Shown in pieces: positions 27,872 to 36,512 of a DNA stretch of 64,000 nt. This DNA comes from Pseudomonas sp. TH41 (lineage in GTDB: Bacteria; Pseudomonadota; Gammaproteobacteria; Pseudomonadales; Pseudomonadaceae), in contig NZ_JAEKFH010000003.1 in the NCBI RefSeq assembly GCF_016650695.1, positions 2,376,001 to 2,440,000 of the forward strand. The letters are read 5' to 3'. A model generated the notes under the pieces. That model had not been told where the DNA came from and did not search any database. It saw only the letters and a program-made list of their open reading frames with translations. Position 1 is the first letter of the stretch; each line of letters opens with the position of its first letter. The position numbers were made by a program, and so were the translations under genes.

Positions 27872-29656
27872 TCATTTCTGCTCGCTCTGCGGCGTCACCC
27901 GCAACACTTCCTCGAGAGTGGTCAACCCGGCCGCCACTTTCTGCGCACCGGATAACCGCAAACTGCGCATGCCTTCCTTGAAGGCCTGGCGTCGGATCGC
28001 CAGCAAATCGGTATCCGGGTTGATCAGCGCCTTGACGCCATCTGTCAGCTGCATGATTTCGTAAACCCCGGCGCGACCTCGGTAGCCGGTGTCGCGGCAT
28101 TCCAGGCAACCGATGGCGCGTTGGGCATGGGTGGGTAGCGGCGCTTGCCAGGGTTTGGTCAGGGTTTGCCAGTCCTCTTCGCCCAGCGTCAGCGGCGCCT
28201 TGCAGTGCGGGCACAAGGTGCGGACCAGCCGTTGGGCCATTACCCCGAGCACCGTGGCTTTGATCAGGTAATGCGGGACGCCCAGTTCCAGCAGGCGGCT
28301 GATCGCGCTGGGCGCATCGTTGGTGTGGAGCGTCGACAGCACCAGGTGGCCGGTGAGCGCGGCCTGGATGGCCATTTCTGCGGTTTCGAGGTCGCGGATC
28401 TCGCCGATCATGATGATGTCCGGATCCTGTCGCATCAGCGCACGCACACCGGCGGCGAATGTCAGGTCGATGTTGTGCTGGACCTGCATCTGGTTGAACG
28501 CCGGCTCGACCATTTCGATCGGGTCTTCGATGGTGCAGAGGTTGACCTCCGAAGTCGCCAGTTTCTTCAGGGTGGTGTAGAGCGTGGTGGTTTTTCCGGA
28601 ACCCGTAGGGCCGGTCACAAGGATAATGCCGTTGGGTTGGCTCGTCATGTCCTGCCAGCGGCGCAGGTCCTCGACCGAAAACCCAAGCTGGTCGAAATCC
28701 TTGAGTAGCACCTCCGGGTCGAAGATCCGCATGACCATTTTTTCGCCAAATGCAGTGGGCAATGTCGACAGGCGCAGTTCGACTTCGCCGCCGTCCGGGG
28801 TTTTGGTTTTCACCCGGCCGTCCTGGGGTTTGCGTTTTTCCGCGACGTTCATCCGCCCCAGGCTTTTCAGGCGACTGACAATCGCCATGGTGACCTGCGG
28901 CGGAAATTGATAGACGTTGTGCAGCACGCCGTCGATGCGAAAACGCACCGTGCCTTGCTCGCGGCGGGGTTCGATGTGGATATCGCTGGCGCGTTGCTGG
29001 AACGCGTACTGGAACAGCCAGTCGACGATGTTGACGATGTGCGCGTCGTTGGCGTCCGGTTCCTGGTCGCTGGCACCGAGGTTGAGCAACTGTTCAAAGT
29101 TGCCCAGCGTATTCATCTGTTGATCGTTGTTGTTCGCGCCGGTGACCGATTTGGCCAAGCGGAAGAACTCCACGCTGAAGCGCTGGATGTCCACGGGATT
29201 GGCCACCACACGCTTGATCGGCAGCTTTAGCACATGGGTCAGGTCGGCTTCCCAACCATTGACGTAAGGCTGGGCGCTGGCCACGGTGACCGCGTCACGG
29301 TCGATGGACACCGCGAGAATCTTGTGGCGCTGGGCGAAGGCGTAGGACATCAGCGGGGTGATGGCCGCGACGTTGATTTTCAGCGGGTCGATGCGCAAGT
29401 AAGGCTGGCCGGCCTGCTGCGACAGCCACAGCGTCAGGCTTTCCAGATCGACGTGTTTGCCGGGACGGCTGAGGTCTTCCAGGTGTTGGCTGGCGATAAA
29501 TTCCAGCGGGTGCATCTGGCCATTGGCGGCGTGACGGCGTCGGGCATTGAGCGCGTGTTCGGCCGAATCCTGGCTGATAAAACCCTGGGCGACCAGCTCA
29601 CGCAGCAAATCATTGAGATCCAGCCAGCGGTCCTGAATGGCAAGTTGAACGGACAT
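27872..29656 (-). CDS. GspE/PilB-type secretion ATPase
   Basis: Hexameric ATPase that drives type II secretion or type IV pilus assembly. It has 594 residues with an N-terminal regulatory domain, then the ATPase core: Walker A GPTGSGKTTTLY near 348-360, Asp box and Walker B DPDIIMIGEIRDLETAE, and a zinc-binding tetracysteine region (LCPHCK near 483, LECRDTGYRGR near 515). No other secretion or pilus gene is near, so its machine is encoded elsewhere or it acts alone. GspE is the nearer fit, but PilB cannot be excluded. Confidence 0.88.
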   Translation of the reverse strand: MSVQLAIQDRWLDLNDLLRELVAQGFISQDSAEHALNARRRHAANGQMHPLEFIASQHLEDLSRPGKHVDLESLTLWLSQQAGQPYLRIDPLKINVAAITPLMSYAFAQRHKILAVSIDRDAVTVASAQPYVNGWEADLTHVLKLPIKRVVANPVDIQRFSVEFFRLAKSVTGANNNDQQMNTLGNFEQLLNLGASDQEPDANDAHIVNIVDWLFQYAFQQRASDIHIEPRREQGTVRFRIDGVLHNVYQFPPQVTMAIVSRLKSLGRMNVAEKRKPQDGRVKTKTPDGGEVELRLSTLPTAFGEKMVMRIFDPEVLLKDFDQLGFSVEDLRRWQDMTSQPNGIILVTGPTGSGKTTTLYTTLKKLATSEVNLCTIEDPIEMVEPAFNQMQVQHNIDLTFAAGVRALMRQDPDIIMIGEIRDLETAEMAIQAALTGHLVLSTLHTNDAPSAISRLLELGVPHYLIKATVLGVMAQRLVRTLCPHCKAPLTLGEEDWQTLTKPWQAPLPTHAQRAIGCLECRDTGYRGRAGVYEIMQLTDGVKALINPDTDLLAIRRQAFKEGMRSLRLSGAQKVAAGLTTLEEVLRVTPQSEQK

Positions 29657-29746
29657 GCGGGCTCCTCAAGAACAACAGTTCGCAAAGGATAGTCGCGGAC
29701 CCGCCGACCGTTGGGCCACTACCCGACGAAGCCGTGTCGAGTTTTT

Positions 29747-30085
29747 TCAGCCTGCTGCCTGAGCCGGCTCATCCCACGCCGCATCGGCAGGTTGCACCGC
29801 CACTGAACAGACGCTGATCAGGTTGCGTAATTTGTCCGCGATCAGTTGGGCACGGTGCCAGCTCAGACCGTCCATAACGATGTCAATCGACATCAGGTCT
29901 TCCATCCGCTGGACGTTGACCTGCTGCGGCGTCAGGCATTGCAAGGCAAACAAGTTGAGCGCCCGGCACAACAAATCGGGCTCAGCCTCGGCGAGCACTT
30001 GGTAGTAAGCGCGGCAGTGAGCGTTGCTGACGTTCCAGACATCGGCGCGGGTGGGCGGGGTATTCACGGCTTCTAGATGCGGCAT
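29747..30085 (-). CDS. Small protein with ACT-like C-terminal half, unknown function
   Basis: A 112-residue soluble protein. Residues about 55-98 (NVQRMEDLMSIDIVMDG, then helix HRAQLIADKLRNLISV and a final strand) match the pattern of an ACT small-molecule-binding domain by eye. GGAGG lies seven bases before the ATG. It is divergent from an Lrp-family regulator 126 bases away, so it may be its target or an effector. I do not recognise a named family. Confidence 0.6.
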   Translation of the reverse strand: MPHLEAVNTPPTRADVWNVSNAHCRAYYQVLAEAEPDLLCRALNLFALQCLTPQQVNVQRMEDLMSIDIVMDGLSWHRAQLIADKLRNLISVCSVAVQPADAAWDEPAQAAG

Positions 30086-30211
30086 GGTTAGCCTCCAAAA
30101 TCATTGGAGGAATTTTTACATTCGGTCGGGGGTATTTCTTATCTATGATGGGCCTTATTGGCGATTTATCGAATCGCACTATTCAATAAGTCATTATTTG
30201 AAGGTTTTTTT

Positions 30212-30682
30212 ATGCACAGCGAGCTGGATGGCTACGACCGAAAGATTCTCGCATTGCTGCAAGAAGACGCTTCCCTCTCCAGCGCGCAGATCGCCGAACA
30301 GGTGGGGCTCTCGCAATCGCCCTGTTGGCGGCGGATTCAGCGGATGAAGGAGGAGGGGATCATTCGCGGTCAGGTGACGCTGCTTGACCGGAAGAAAATC
30401 GGCCTTAACACGCAGATCTTTGCGGAGATCAAACTCAACGCGCACGGGCGTTCGAACTTCACTGAGTTTACCGAGGCGATTCGCGGCTTTCCCGAAGTGC
30501 TGGAGTGTTATGTGTTGATGGGATCGGTGGATTTCTTGCTGCGGATTGTGACGGCGGACATTGAGGCGTATGAGCGGTTTTTTTTCGAAAAGCTGTCGAT
30601 GGTGCCGGGTATACAGGAGGTGAACTCGATTGTGGCGTTGTCGGAAATCAAATCCACGACGAGTTTGCCGGTGTTGCGCTGA
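30212..30682 (+). CDS. Lrp/AsnC family transcriptional regulator
   Basis: DNA-binding regulator that responds to an amino acid. It has 156 residues: a winged helix-turn-helix at about 5-55 (ALLQEDASLSSAQIAEQVGL with SQSPCWRRIQRMKEEGII) and a C-terminal RAM/ACT ligand domain including VLECYVLMGSVDFLLRIV. ATG 30212 (MHSELDGYDRK) has AAGG upstream. The divergent ACT-like gene is the likeliest direct target besides itself. The effector amino acid cannot be read from sequence. Confidence 0.93.
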   Translation: MHSELDGYDRKILALLQEDASLSSAQIAEQVGLSQSPCWRRIQRMKEEGIIRGQVTLLDRKKIGLNTQIFAEIKLNAHGRSNFTEFTEAIRGFPEVLECYVLMGSVDFLLRIVTADIEAYERFFFEKLSMVPGIQEVNSIVALSEIKSTTSLPVLR

Positions 30683-30701
30683 TGTGTGTGACGGATGATT
30701 T

Positions 30702-30793
30702 TGTGGCGAGGGGATTTATCCCCGTTGGGCAGCGAAGCGGCCCCAAAAACGGGCCTGCTGCGCAGTCCAACGGGGATAAATCCCCTCGCCACA
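30702..30793. repeat. Inverted repeat, family D (GTGGCGAGGGGATTTATCCC arms)
   Basis: Arms TGTGGCGAGGGGATTTATCC and its complement enclose a spacer that itself pairs. This is a different sequence family from A-C, with a second copy at 46396. It lies between converging genes. Confidence 0.92.
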
Positions 30794-30797
30794 GGGC

Positions 30798-32165
30798 TTA
30801 CATACGCAGCAGCATCTTCCAGGCACGATTCTGATACACCGCAATCGCCTGCTGCTTACGCGCATCCAGGGATTCATCGGTAATCGGCTCGTTAGCAAGC
30901 AGAGCAAGCTGTTTCAGCTCGCCGTACAGGCGATCCATTTCCGGGATGTCCAGCACGCTGCGGGCGTGGTGCAGCCAGGCCTGGATGCGTTCGATACGCG
31001 GCAATTGCTCGGCCAGGTCTTCCGGTTGTTGCTGGTAACGCTGCAATTGCAGCGAGGTGGCTTCCTCGCCCAGCAGGCGTGGCAACCAGCTGCCCAGTTG
31101 CGCCGCGCCCTGGCGATTGCCGCGCACGTTACGATCGGCAGCCCAGGTGCGGGCCAGCAACCAGCGCGAAGTGGTCAGGGAGAACAGGCCCCAGCGCGGG
31201 TCTTCGAGCTCTTCAAGGAACTGCTCAGGCGCGGCTTTACGCACGTCTTCATCGTCCAGACCGGCCTGAACCAGCGGGCGCCAGTCTTCCAGCAACGCAT
31301 CCAGCGCGACGCGCAAGTCGTGAGTCGACTGGCGCGGTGCCGCCTGGCCGAGGCTGCTCAGCAGTGCGCGCAATTCAGCCAGGTTTTCGACCCAGTCCTG
31401 CAACAGGCGCCAGTGGCCATTGAAGCGATACTGCTCGGCCAGACGCTGGCTGCTGCCCAGCAAGTGCCAGCTCAGGGCGGCGAAGGCGTCGTCCAGCGGG
31501 GTTTCGGCGGTGATCTGGGGCGCCGGCAAACTCAGTGAATAGCTGTTGGCGTCGTACAGGCGATAACCGCGCTCGGCCTTGCTGATGTCACACGGCATCA
31601 GGGGCAGGGTCGCGGCCAGTTCGGCGGCCAGTTCCAAAAGCGCGGCCGGATCGCCTTCACGCAGTTCCAGTTCCAGCTCGCAGATTTCTTCCTTCTGTTT
31701 GCCGACCACCACGTGGCCCAGGTCCAGAGCGGCTTCGATGACCACTTTGGTCTTGCCACGGCCCCAGGCGAGCTCGGCGCGCTCGCGGACGAAATCGGTG
31801 GTGAAGATCGGCTTCAGGGTTTTCTTGTCCAGTTCGGCCAGCGCTTCGGGCCAGCATTCACCGTCGAGTTTCTTCACGTCGAGCTTGGCTTTGGGCAGGT
31901 TCCAATCGTATTCGTTACGTTCGGACAAACCGGCGACGCTCTGGCCGCGCGTCTTGAGGGTCTGAATCACTTCTTCGCCATCGCGGCGCAGGCGCAGGGC
32001 AACCTTGGCGCGGGCCAGGTCGCGCTCAGGCGTGTCGAAGTATTGATTCATCAACTCACGGCGTTCCCAGCCACTTTTGTTGCGTTTTTTCAGGAGCGGG
32101 TGCTCGCGCAGGGCGGCGAGGGTTTCGCGGCTGACGCGGAGTTTGATTTCGGTTTCTTTCTGCAT
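30798..32165 (-). CDS. CYTH and CHAD domain protein, inorganic triphosphatase type
   Basis: The 455-residue protein joins an N-terminal CYTH domain (about 1-200) to a C-terminal CHAD helical domain (about 225-450). The CYTH signature ExExK is visible as ETEIK at residues 4-8, with many paired Arg/Lys and Glu residues for metal-triphosphate binding. The E. coli homologue YgiF hydrolyses inorganic triphosphate, and CHAD domains bind polyphosphate. It is monocistronic here. The stop codon is five bases from a repeat. Confidence 0.9.
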   Translation of the reverse strand: MQKETEIKLRVSRETLAALREHPLLKKRNKSGWERRELMNQYFDTPERDLARAKVALRLRRDGEEVIQTLKTRGQSVAGLSERNEYDWNLPKAKLDVKKLDGECWPEALAELDKKTLKPIFTTDFVRERAELAWGRGKTKVVIEAALDLGHVVVGKQKEEICELELELREGDPAALLELAAELAATLPLMPCDISKAERGYRLYDANSYSLSLPAPQITAETPLDDAFAALSWHLLGSSQRLAEQYRFNGHWRLLQDWVENLAELRALLSSLGQAAPRQSTHDLRVALDALLEDWRPLVQAGLDDEDVRKAAPEQFLEELEDPRWGLFSLTTSRWLLARTWAADRNVRGNRQGAAQLGSWLPRLLGEEATSLQLQRYQQQPEDLAEQLPRIERIQAWLHHARSVLDIPEMDRLYGELKQLALLANEPITDESLDARKQQAIAVYQNRAWKMLLRM

Positions 32166-32343
32166 GGCCGGAAAATCCAGGATCGGGAGCGCAGCCGGGG
32201 GAATGTGTGGCTGCCAAGGTCGTGCAGTGTACAGGACTCATTCGAGATAGGGTCTGTTGACGCTTGGTGACGAGCCGAGACGGTTTATTCCTGTCACTGG
32301 ATGGTTCTATGATGGACTTCAACTAGGGAGTCGGGAGTCAGCG

Positions 32344-33510
32344 ATGCCATTGCCGTCCATGAAAGATCAGTTCGCTGCGCTGATCGCTGCGCCGTCCGTC
32401 AGTTGTACCCAGCCCAGCCTCGATCAAACCAATCGTCCGGTGATTGATTTGCTCGCGACCTGGCTTGGTGACCTGGGCTTTGCCTGCGACATTCAGCAGG
32501 TCAGCCCCGGCAAGTTTAACCTGCTGGCCAGTTTCGGTTCCGGCCCCGGAGGCCTGGTGCTGGCGGGTCACAGTGACACCGTGCCGTTCGATGGCGCGCT
32601 GTGGCAGACCGACCCGCTGAAACTCACCGAAGTTGACGGCCGCTGGGTCGGTTTGGGCAGTTGTGACATGAAGGGCTTTTTCGCCCTGGCCATTGAAGCC
32701 GTCAAACCCTTGCTCGATCAACCGTTCAAGCAGCCGTTGCTGATTCTTGCCACCTGCGATGAAGAAAGCTCGATGTCCGGTGCCCGTGCATTGGCGCAAG
32801 CGGGGCGGCCGTTGGGCCGTGCGGCGGTGATTGGCGAGCCGACCGGGCTCAAGCCGATCCGCATGCATAAAGGCATCATGATGGAGCGCATCGACATCCT
32901 CGGTCAGAGCGGTCACTCCTCGGATCCACGCCTTGGCCACAGCGCCCTTGAAGCCATGCACGATGCCATCGGCGAGTTGCGCGGTTTGCGCCTGCTTTGG
33001 CAGCGTGAATTCCGCAACCCGCAGTTCAGCGTGCCCCATCCGACCATGAACTTTGGCTGCATTCATGGCGGCGACAACCCCAACCGCATTTGCGGCCAGT
33101 GTTCGCTGGAGTTCGATTTGCGGCCGTTGCCGGGCATGGACCCCAACGCCCTGCGTGCAGCGATTTTGGAGAAGCTCAATCCGATTGCCGAATGGCATCA
33201 GGTGAAAATCGATTACGCGCCGCTGTTCCCCGAAGTGCCGCCCTTCGAGCAGGCCGAGGACGCCGAATTGGTGCGGCTCGCGGAAAAGCTCACCGGCCAT
33301 CGCGCCGAAGCAGTGGCGTTCGGCACGGAAGCGCCTTATCTTCAGCGCCTTGGCTGCGAAACACTGGTGCTTGGCCCTGGCGACATCGCTTGCGCCCATC
33401 AACCGGGGGAATTCCTCGAAATGTCACGTTTGCAGCCTACGGTGCATCTATTACGTCAGTTGATTGAACATTACTGCCTGACACCGGCCCAAAACCCGCA
33501 CACCTTGTAG
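32344..33510 (+). CDS. argE: Acetylornithine deacetylase
   Basis: Zinc hydrolase of the M20 family that removes acetyl from N-acetylornithine in arginine synthesis. The 388 residues show the metal site LAGHSDTVPFDG, the catalytic ATCDEESSMSGA, and the dimerisation domain in the middle. ATG 32344 is preferred over an upstream in-frame start because the usual N-terminus begins at MPLPSMKDQF. The final leucine codon and stop (TTG TAG) belong to a REPIN arm. argA lies 226 bases downstream. Confidence 0.93.
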   Translation: MPLPSMKDQFAALIAAPSVSCTQPSLDQTNRPVIDLLATWLGDLGFACDIQQVSPGKFNLLASFGSGPGGLVLAGHSDTVPFDGALWQTDPLKLTEVDGRWVGLGSCDMKGFFALAIEAVKPLLDQPFKQPLLILATCDEESSMSGARALAQAGRPLGRAAVIGEPTGLKPIRMHKGIMMERIDILGQSGHSSDPRLGHSALEAMHDAIGELRGLRLLWQREFRNPQFSVPHPTMNFGCIHGGDNPNRICGQCSLEFDLRPLPGMDPNALRAAILEKLNPIAEWHQVKIDYAPLFPEVPPFEQAEDAELVRLAEKLTGHRAEAVAFGTEAPYLQRLGCETLVLGPGDIACAHQPGEFLEMSRLQPTVHLLRQLIEHYCLTPAQNPHTL

Positions 33511-33585
33511 GAGCTGCCGAAGGTTGCGATCTTTTGATTTTTTAGAAGCAAGATCAAAAGATCGCAGCCTTCGGCAGCTCCTACA
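33506..33585. repeat. REPIN, family A, overlapping the argE stop codon
   Basis: Outer arms TGTAGGAGCTGCCG and complement, inner ATCTTTTGAT. The first arm contains the argE stop TAG at 33508-33510. Confidence 0.92.
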
Positions 33586-33625
33586 GGGGGTTCGCAGTAA
33601 ATTGTCAGTGTCCCAACCCGTATTC

Positions 33626-33667
33626 ATGAGGAGAGCGCGCGTGTCGCCAAGCCTGTTCCGACGATAA
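33626..33667 (+). CDS. Candidate arginine-rich leader peptide upstream of argA
   Basis: A mini-ORF of 13 codons from ATG 33626 reads MRRARVSPSLFRR and stops 69 bases before argA; five of 13 residues are Arg. A start at GTG 33641 is also possible: it has an excellent GGAG site seven bases upstream and gives an 8-residue peptide ending in Arg-Arg. A T-run (33702-33708) follows before argA. The position ahead of the first arginine-pathway gene is what leader-peptide control would show, but chance cannot be excluded. Confidence 0.4.
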   Translation: MRRARVSPSLFRR

Positions 33668-33736
33668 CCACCAGCCCGCTGTGCGTTTTCAGTTTCGCCC
33701 TTTTTTTCGGCTGCTATTTATTACAGGCCCAGGTTC

Positions 33737-35035
33737 ATGCCCGAATACGTCAATTGGCTTCGTCACGCTTCGCCTTACATCAACGCCCACCGCGATTGCA
33801 CCTTTGTCGTCATGCTGCCCGGCGACGGCGTGGAGCACCCCAACTTCGGCAATATCGTCCACGACCTGGTGTTGCTGCACAGCCTTGGCGTGCGACTGGT
33901 GCTGGTTCACGGTTCCCGTCCGCAAATTGAAACCCGCCTGGCCGCGCGTGGCCTGACCCCGCATTACCACCACGGCATGCGCATCACCGATGCGGCGACG
34001 CTGGAGTGTGTGATCGATGCGGTCGGCCAGTTGCGCATTGCGATCGAAGCGCGCCTGTCGATGGACATGGCTTCGTCGCCAATGCAGGGCTCGCGTCTGC
34101 GGGTGGCCAGCGGCAACCTGGTGACCGCGCGGCCAATCGGCGTGCTCGAAGGCGTCGACTATCACCACACCGGCGAAGTACGCCGGGTCGATCGCAAGGG
34201 CATCAATCGCCTGCTGGACGAGCGCTCCATCGTGCTGCTGTCGCCGTTGGGTTACTCACCGACCGGCGAGATTTTCAATCTTGCTTGCGAAGACGTTGCC
34301 ACGCGCGCCGCCATTGATCTGGGCGCGGACAAACTCCTGCTGTTCGGTGCCGACCTGGGCTTGATCGACGAAAACGGTCGTCTGGTTCGCGAACTGCGCC
34401 CGCAGCAAGTGCCCGCGCATCTGCAGCGCCTGGGCAGCAACTATCAGGCTGAACTGCTGGATGCCGCCGCTGAAGCCTGTCGTGGCGGCGTGGCTCGTAG
34501 CCATATCGTCAGCTATGTCGAAGACGGCGCGCTGCTGACCGAACTGTTCACCCGCGACGGCGGCGGTACGCTGGTGGCGCAGGAGCAATTCGAGGTCGTG
34601 CGCGAAGCGGCGATCGAAGACGTCGGCGGTTTGCTGGACTTGATCAGCCCGCTGGAAGAGCAGGGGATTCTGGTGCGTCGTTCCCGCGAGGTGCTGGAGC
34701 GTGAGATCGAACAGTTCAGCGTGGTCGAACGCGAAGGCATGATCATCGCTTGCGCGGCGCTGTATCAGATTGCCGATTCGGATGCCGGGGAGTTGGCGTG
34801 TCTGGCCGTGAACCCGGAATACCGTCATGGCGGTCGCGGGGATGAACTGCTGGAACGGATCGAAACCCGTGCCCGGGCCCAAGGGTTGAAAACCTTGTTC
34901 GTACTCACCACCCGGACCGCCCATTGGTTCCGTGAGCGTGGGTTTGTGCCGAGCAGCGTGGACCGGCTGCCGTCGGCGCGGGCGTCGCTGTACAACTATC
35001 AGCGCAATTCGAAGATCTTCGAAAAAACCCTCTGA
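33737..35035 (+). CDS. argA: N-acetylglutamate synthase
   Basis: First step of arginine synthesis: acetylation of glutamate by acetyl-CoA, usually feedback-inhibited by arginine. The 432 residues comprise an amino-acid-kinase-like domain (about 15-280, with LVLVHGSRPQIETRL) that binds arginine and a GNAT acetyltransferase domain (about 285-432, with LACLAVNPEYRHGGRGDELL). This is the classical ArgA layout. It is close to argE but separated by a REPIN and a possible leader peptide. Confidence 0.95.
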   Translation: MPEYVNWLRHASPYINAHRDCTFVVMLPGDGVEHPNFGNIVHDLVLLHSLGVRLVLVHGSRPQIETRLAARGLTPHYHHGMRITDAATLECVIDAVGQLRIAIEARLSMDMASSPMQGSRLRVASGNLVTARPIGVLEGVDYHHTGEVRRVDRKGINRLLDERSIVLLSPLGYSPTGEIFNLACEDVATRAAIDLGADKLLLFGADLGLIDENGRLVRELRPQQVPAHLQRLGSNYQAELLDAAAEACRGGVARSHIVSYVEDGALLTELFTRDGGGTLVAQEQFEVVREAAIEDVGGLLDLISPLEEQGILVRRSREVLEREIEQFSVVEREGMIIACAALYQIADSDAGELACLAVNPEYRHGGRGDELLERIETRARAQGLKTLFVLTTRTAHWFRERGFVPSSVDRLPSARASLYNYQRNSKIFEKTL

Positions 35036-35048
35036 TCACGCGCCGACC

Positions 35049-35150
35049 CTGTAGGAGCGAGCTTGCTCGCGAAGAACGTGAACAATAACGCGTGCTGCTT
35101 GAATGAGCGCGTTGTCCCGTCGTTTTTCGCGAGCAAGCTTGCTCCTACAG
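35049..35150. repeat. REPIN, family B
   Basis: Inverted arms CTGTAGGAGCGAGCTTGCTC and complement lie between the converging argA and tauA genes, ending ten bases from the tauA stop codon. Confidence 0.92.
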
Positions 35151-35159
35151 GTCGGTGTT

Positions 35160-36149
35160 TCACTCGGTTACGTATTTCGCGCTGACATACGGCGAGTAAT
35201 CCGGCAGCACCGTTTCAACCTTCCCTTGTTCCTTCAAGAACTTCGCCGTCTCGCCAATCGCCTTGGCCGTGCCGCCGTCCAGCAGCGCGGTGGTTTGTTG
35301 AGCCTTGGCATCCGGAAAGGCGGAGCCTGCCAGCAATTCCGGCACATCGGCAGCGTTCGCACCGGTCAGTTTGGCGATTTTTTGTACTGGCACCGAGTCA
35401 GCCGTCCAGCTGTCTTTATGCGCGGCATAGTCGGCGAACGAATCCAGGGTGACCTTGGCGAATTTGGCCACGACCTCCGGGTGTTTCTCGGCGTAATCCT
35501 TGCGCGCGACCCAGACTTCAAAGGTCGGTGCACCCCATTGGCCGACTTGAGCGGCATCGGTCAAGGTCTTGCCGGTCTTGCGGATTTCCCCCAGGGCTGG
35601 CGACCAGACAAACGCGCCATCAATGTCCCCACGCTTCCAGGCAGCGGCGATTTCCGCCGGTTGCAGGTTCACCACTTTGACTTTTGAGGCGTCCAGGCCC
35701 CAGTGCTTCAGCGCGCCGAGCAGGCTGTAGTGGGAGGTCGAAACGAACGGGGTGGCGATGGTTTTTCCGATCAGATCTTCCGGTTTATTGATGCCGCTGC
35801 CATTACGCACCACCAGGGCTTCGGCGGCATTGATCTGGGCGGAAACGATGAACGCGACAATCGGCAGATTGCGCGAGGCCGCTGCCGCCAGCGGGCTGGA
35901 GCCGAGGTTGCCGATCTGCACATCGCCGGACGCAATGGCGGTGACCACTTCCGGGCCGCTGTTGAAGCGCCGCCAGTCGATAGGCTGGCCGATGGTTTTC
36001 TCGTAAAGGCCATCCGCTTGCGGGACTTTGCTGGGGTCGATCCCGGTTTGATAACCCACAGTGAGGTTCGCTGCGTGGGCGGAAAAAGAAAATACGAGCG
36101 ATACACAAGCTGTAACAAATGGACTGGATAGTGCGCGTTTGGTCGTCAT
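35160..36149 (-). CDS. tauA: Taurine-type ABC transporter substrate-binding protein (orphan)
   Basis: Periplasmic protein that binds taurine or another sulfonate for uptake as sulfur source. The 329 residues have a signal peptide ending in SAHAAN near 27. The mature part follows E. coli TauA closely by recall: VGYQTGIDPSKV, WRRFNSGPEVVTAIASGDVQ, IGNLGSSPLAAAAS, STSHYSLLGALKHWGLD and KRGDIDGAFVWSPAL. The usual tauB, tauC and tauD genes are absent: downstream lie a REPIN and the convergent argA. It must use a transporter encoded elsewhere. It faces a porin gene across a shared regulatory region. Confidence 0.87.
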   Translation of the reverse strand: MTTKRALSSPFVTACVSLVFSFSAHAANLTVGYQTGIDPSKVPQADGLYEKTIGQPIDWRRFNSGPEVVTAIASGDVQIGNLGSSPLAAAASRNLPIVAFIVSAQINAAEALVVRNGSGINKPEDLIGKTIATPFVSTSHYSLLGALKHWGLDASKVKVVNLQPAEIAAAWKRGDIDGAFVWSPALGEIRKTGKTLTDAAQVGQWGAPTFEVWVARKDYAEKHPEVVAKFAKVTLDSFADYAAHKDSWTADSVPVQKIAKLTGANAADVPELLAGSAFPDAKAQQTTALLDGGTAKAIGETAKFLKEQGKVETVLPDYSPYVSAKYVTE

Positions 36150-36308
36150 GGCAACGCCTCTCGGTAAAGGAAATGTTTCCGAATTGCGTCAACGCTAATC
36201 GATCTAAAAACAAGCTAACAAATACCATTTAGGAATTAGCTTATGAGTCGGCCGCTCTATTTCGGGCCGATGGTTGGGGGTGAGATTTATTCCTAAAAGG
36301 TATGAAAG

Positions 36309-36340
36309 AAAGAATTGACCAATTCTTTTTGGGTTTATGA
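36309..36340. promoter_or_regulatory. Inverted repeat and ATTCTTTTT box between tauA and porin 1
   Basis: AAAGAATT-GACC-AATTCTTT (36309-36328) is a perfect 8-bp dyad in the 363-base divergent region. It runs into ATTCTTTTTGGGTTTAT, which recurs with small changes before porin 2 and, in its first nine bases, before lsfA. A sulfur-responsive LysR regulator such as CysB would be a reasonable guess. Nothing else in 36150-36512 stands out apart from the GAGGAG ribosome site before 36513. Confidence 0.4.
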
Positions 36341-36512
36341 CGAATTCATGACCCCGCAAGGACCAAAAAACGGGGATTAGACTATGGTCGTAGACACACA
36401 TAGTTACGATTGACTTGTGGGTCACGGTCTGGCGCTAATCGCGCATCTTAGGATTCGAGGCATTTGACCCCGAACCAGGAACACAAGAATTAGAAACGAG
36501 AGGAGCGAAACA

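Noticed and set aside
36429..36445. Sigma-54 promoter before porin 1
   Set aside because: TGGCGC and a GC lie at the right distance, but the TT of the -12 element and two further consensus bases are missing, so I do not support it.
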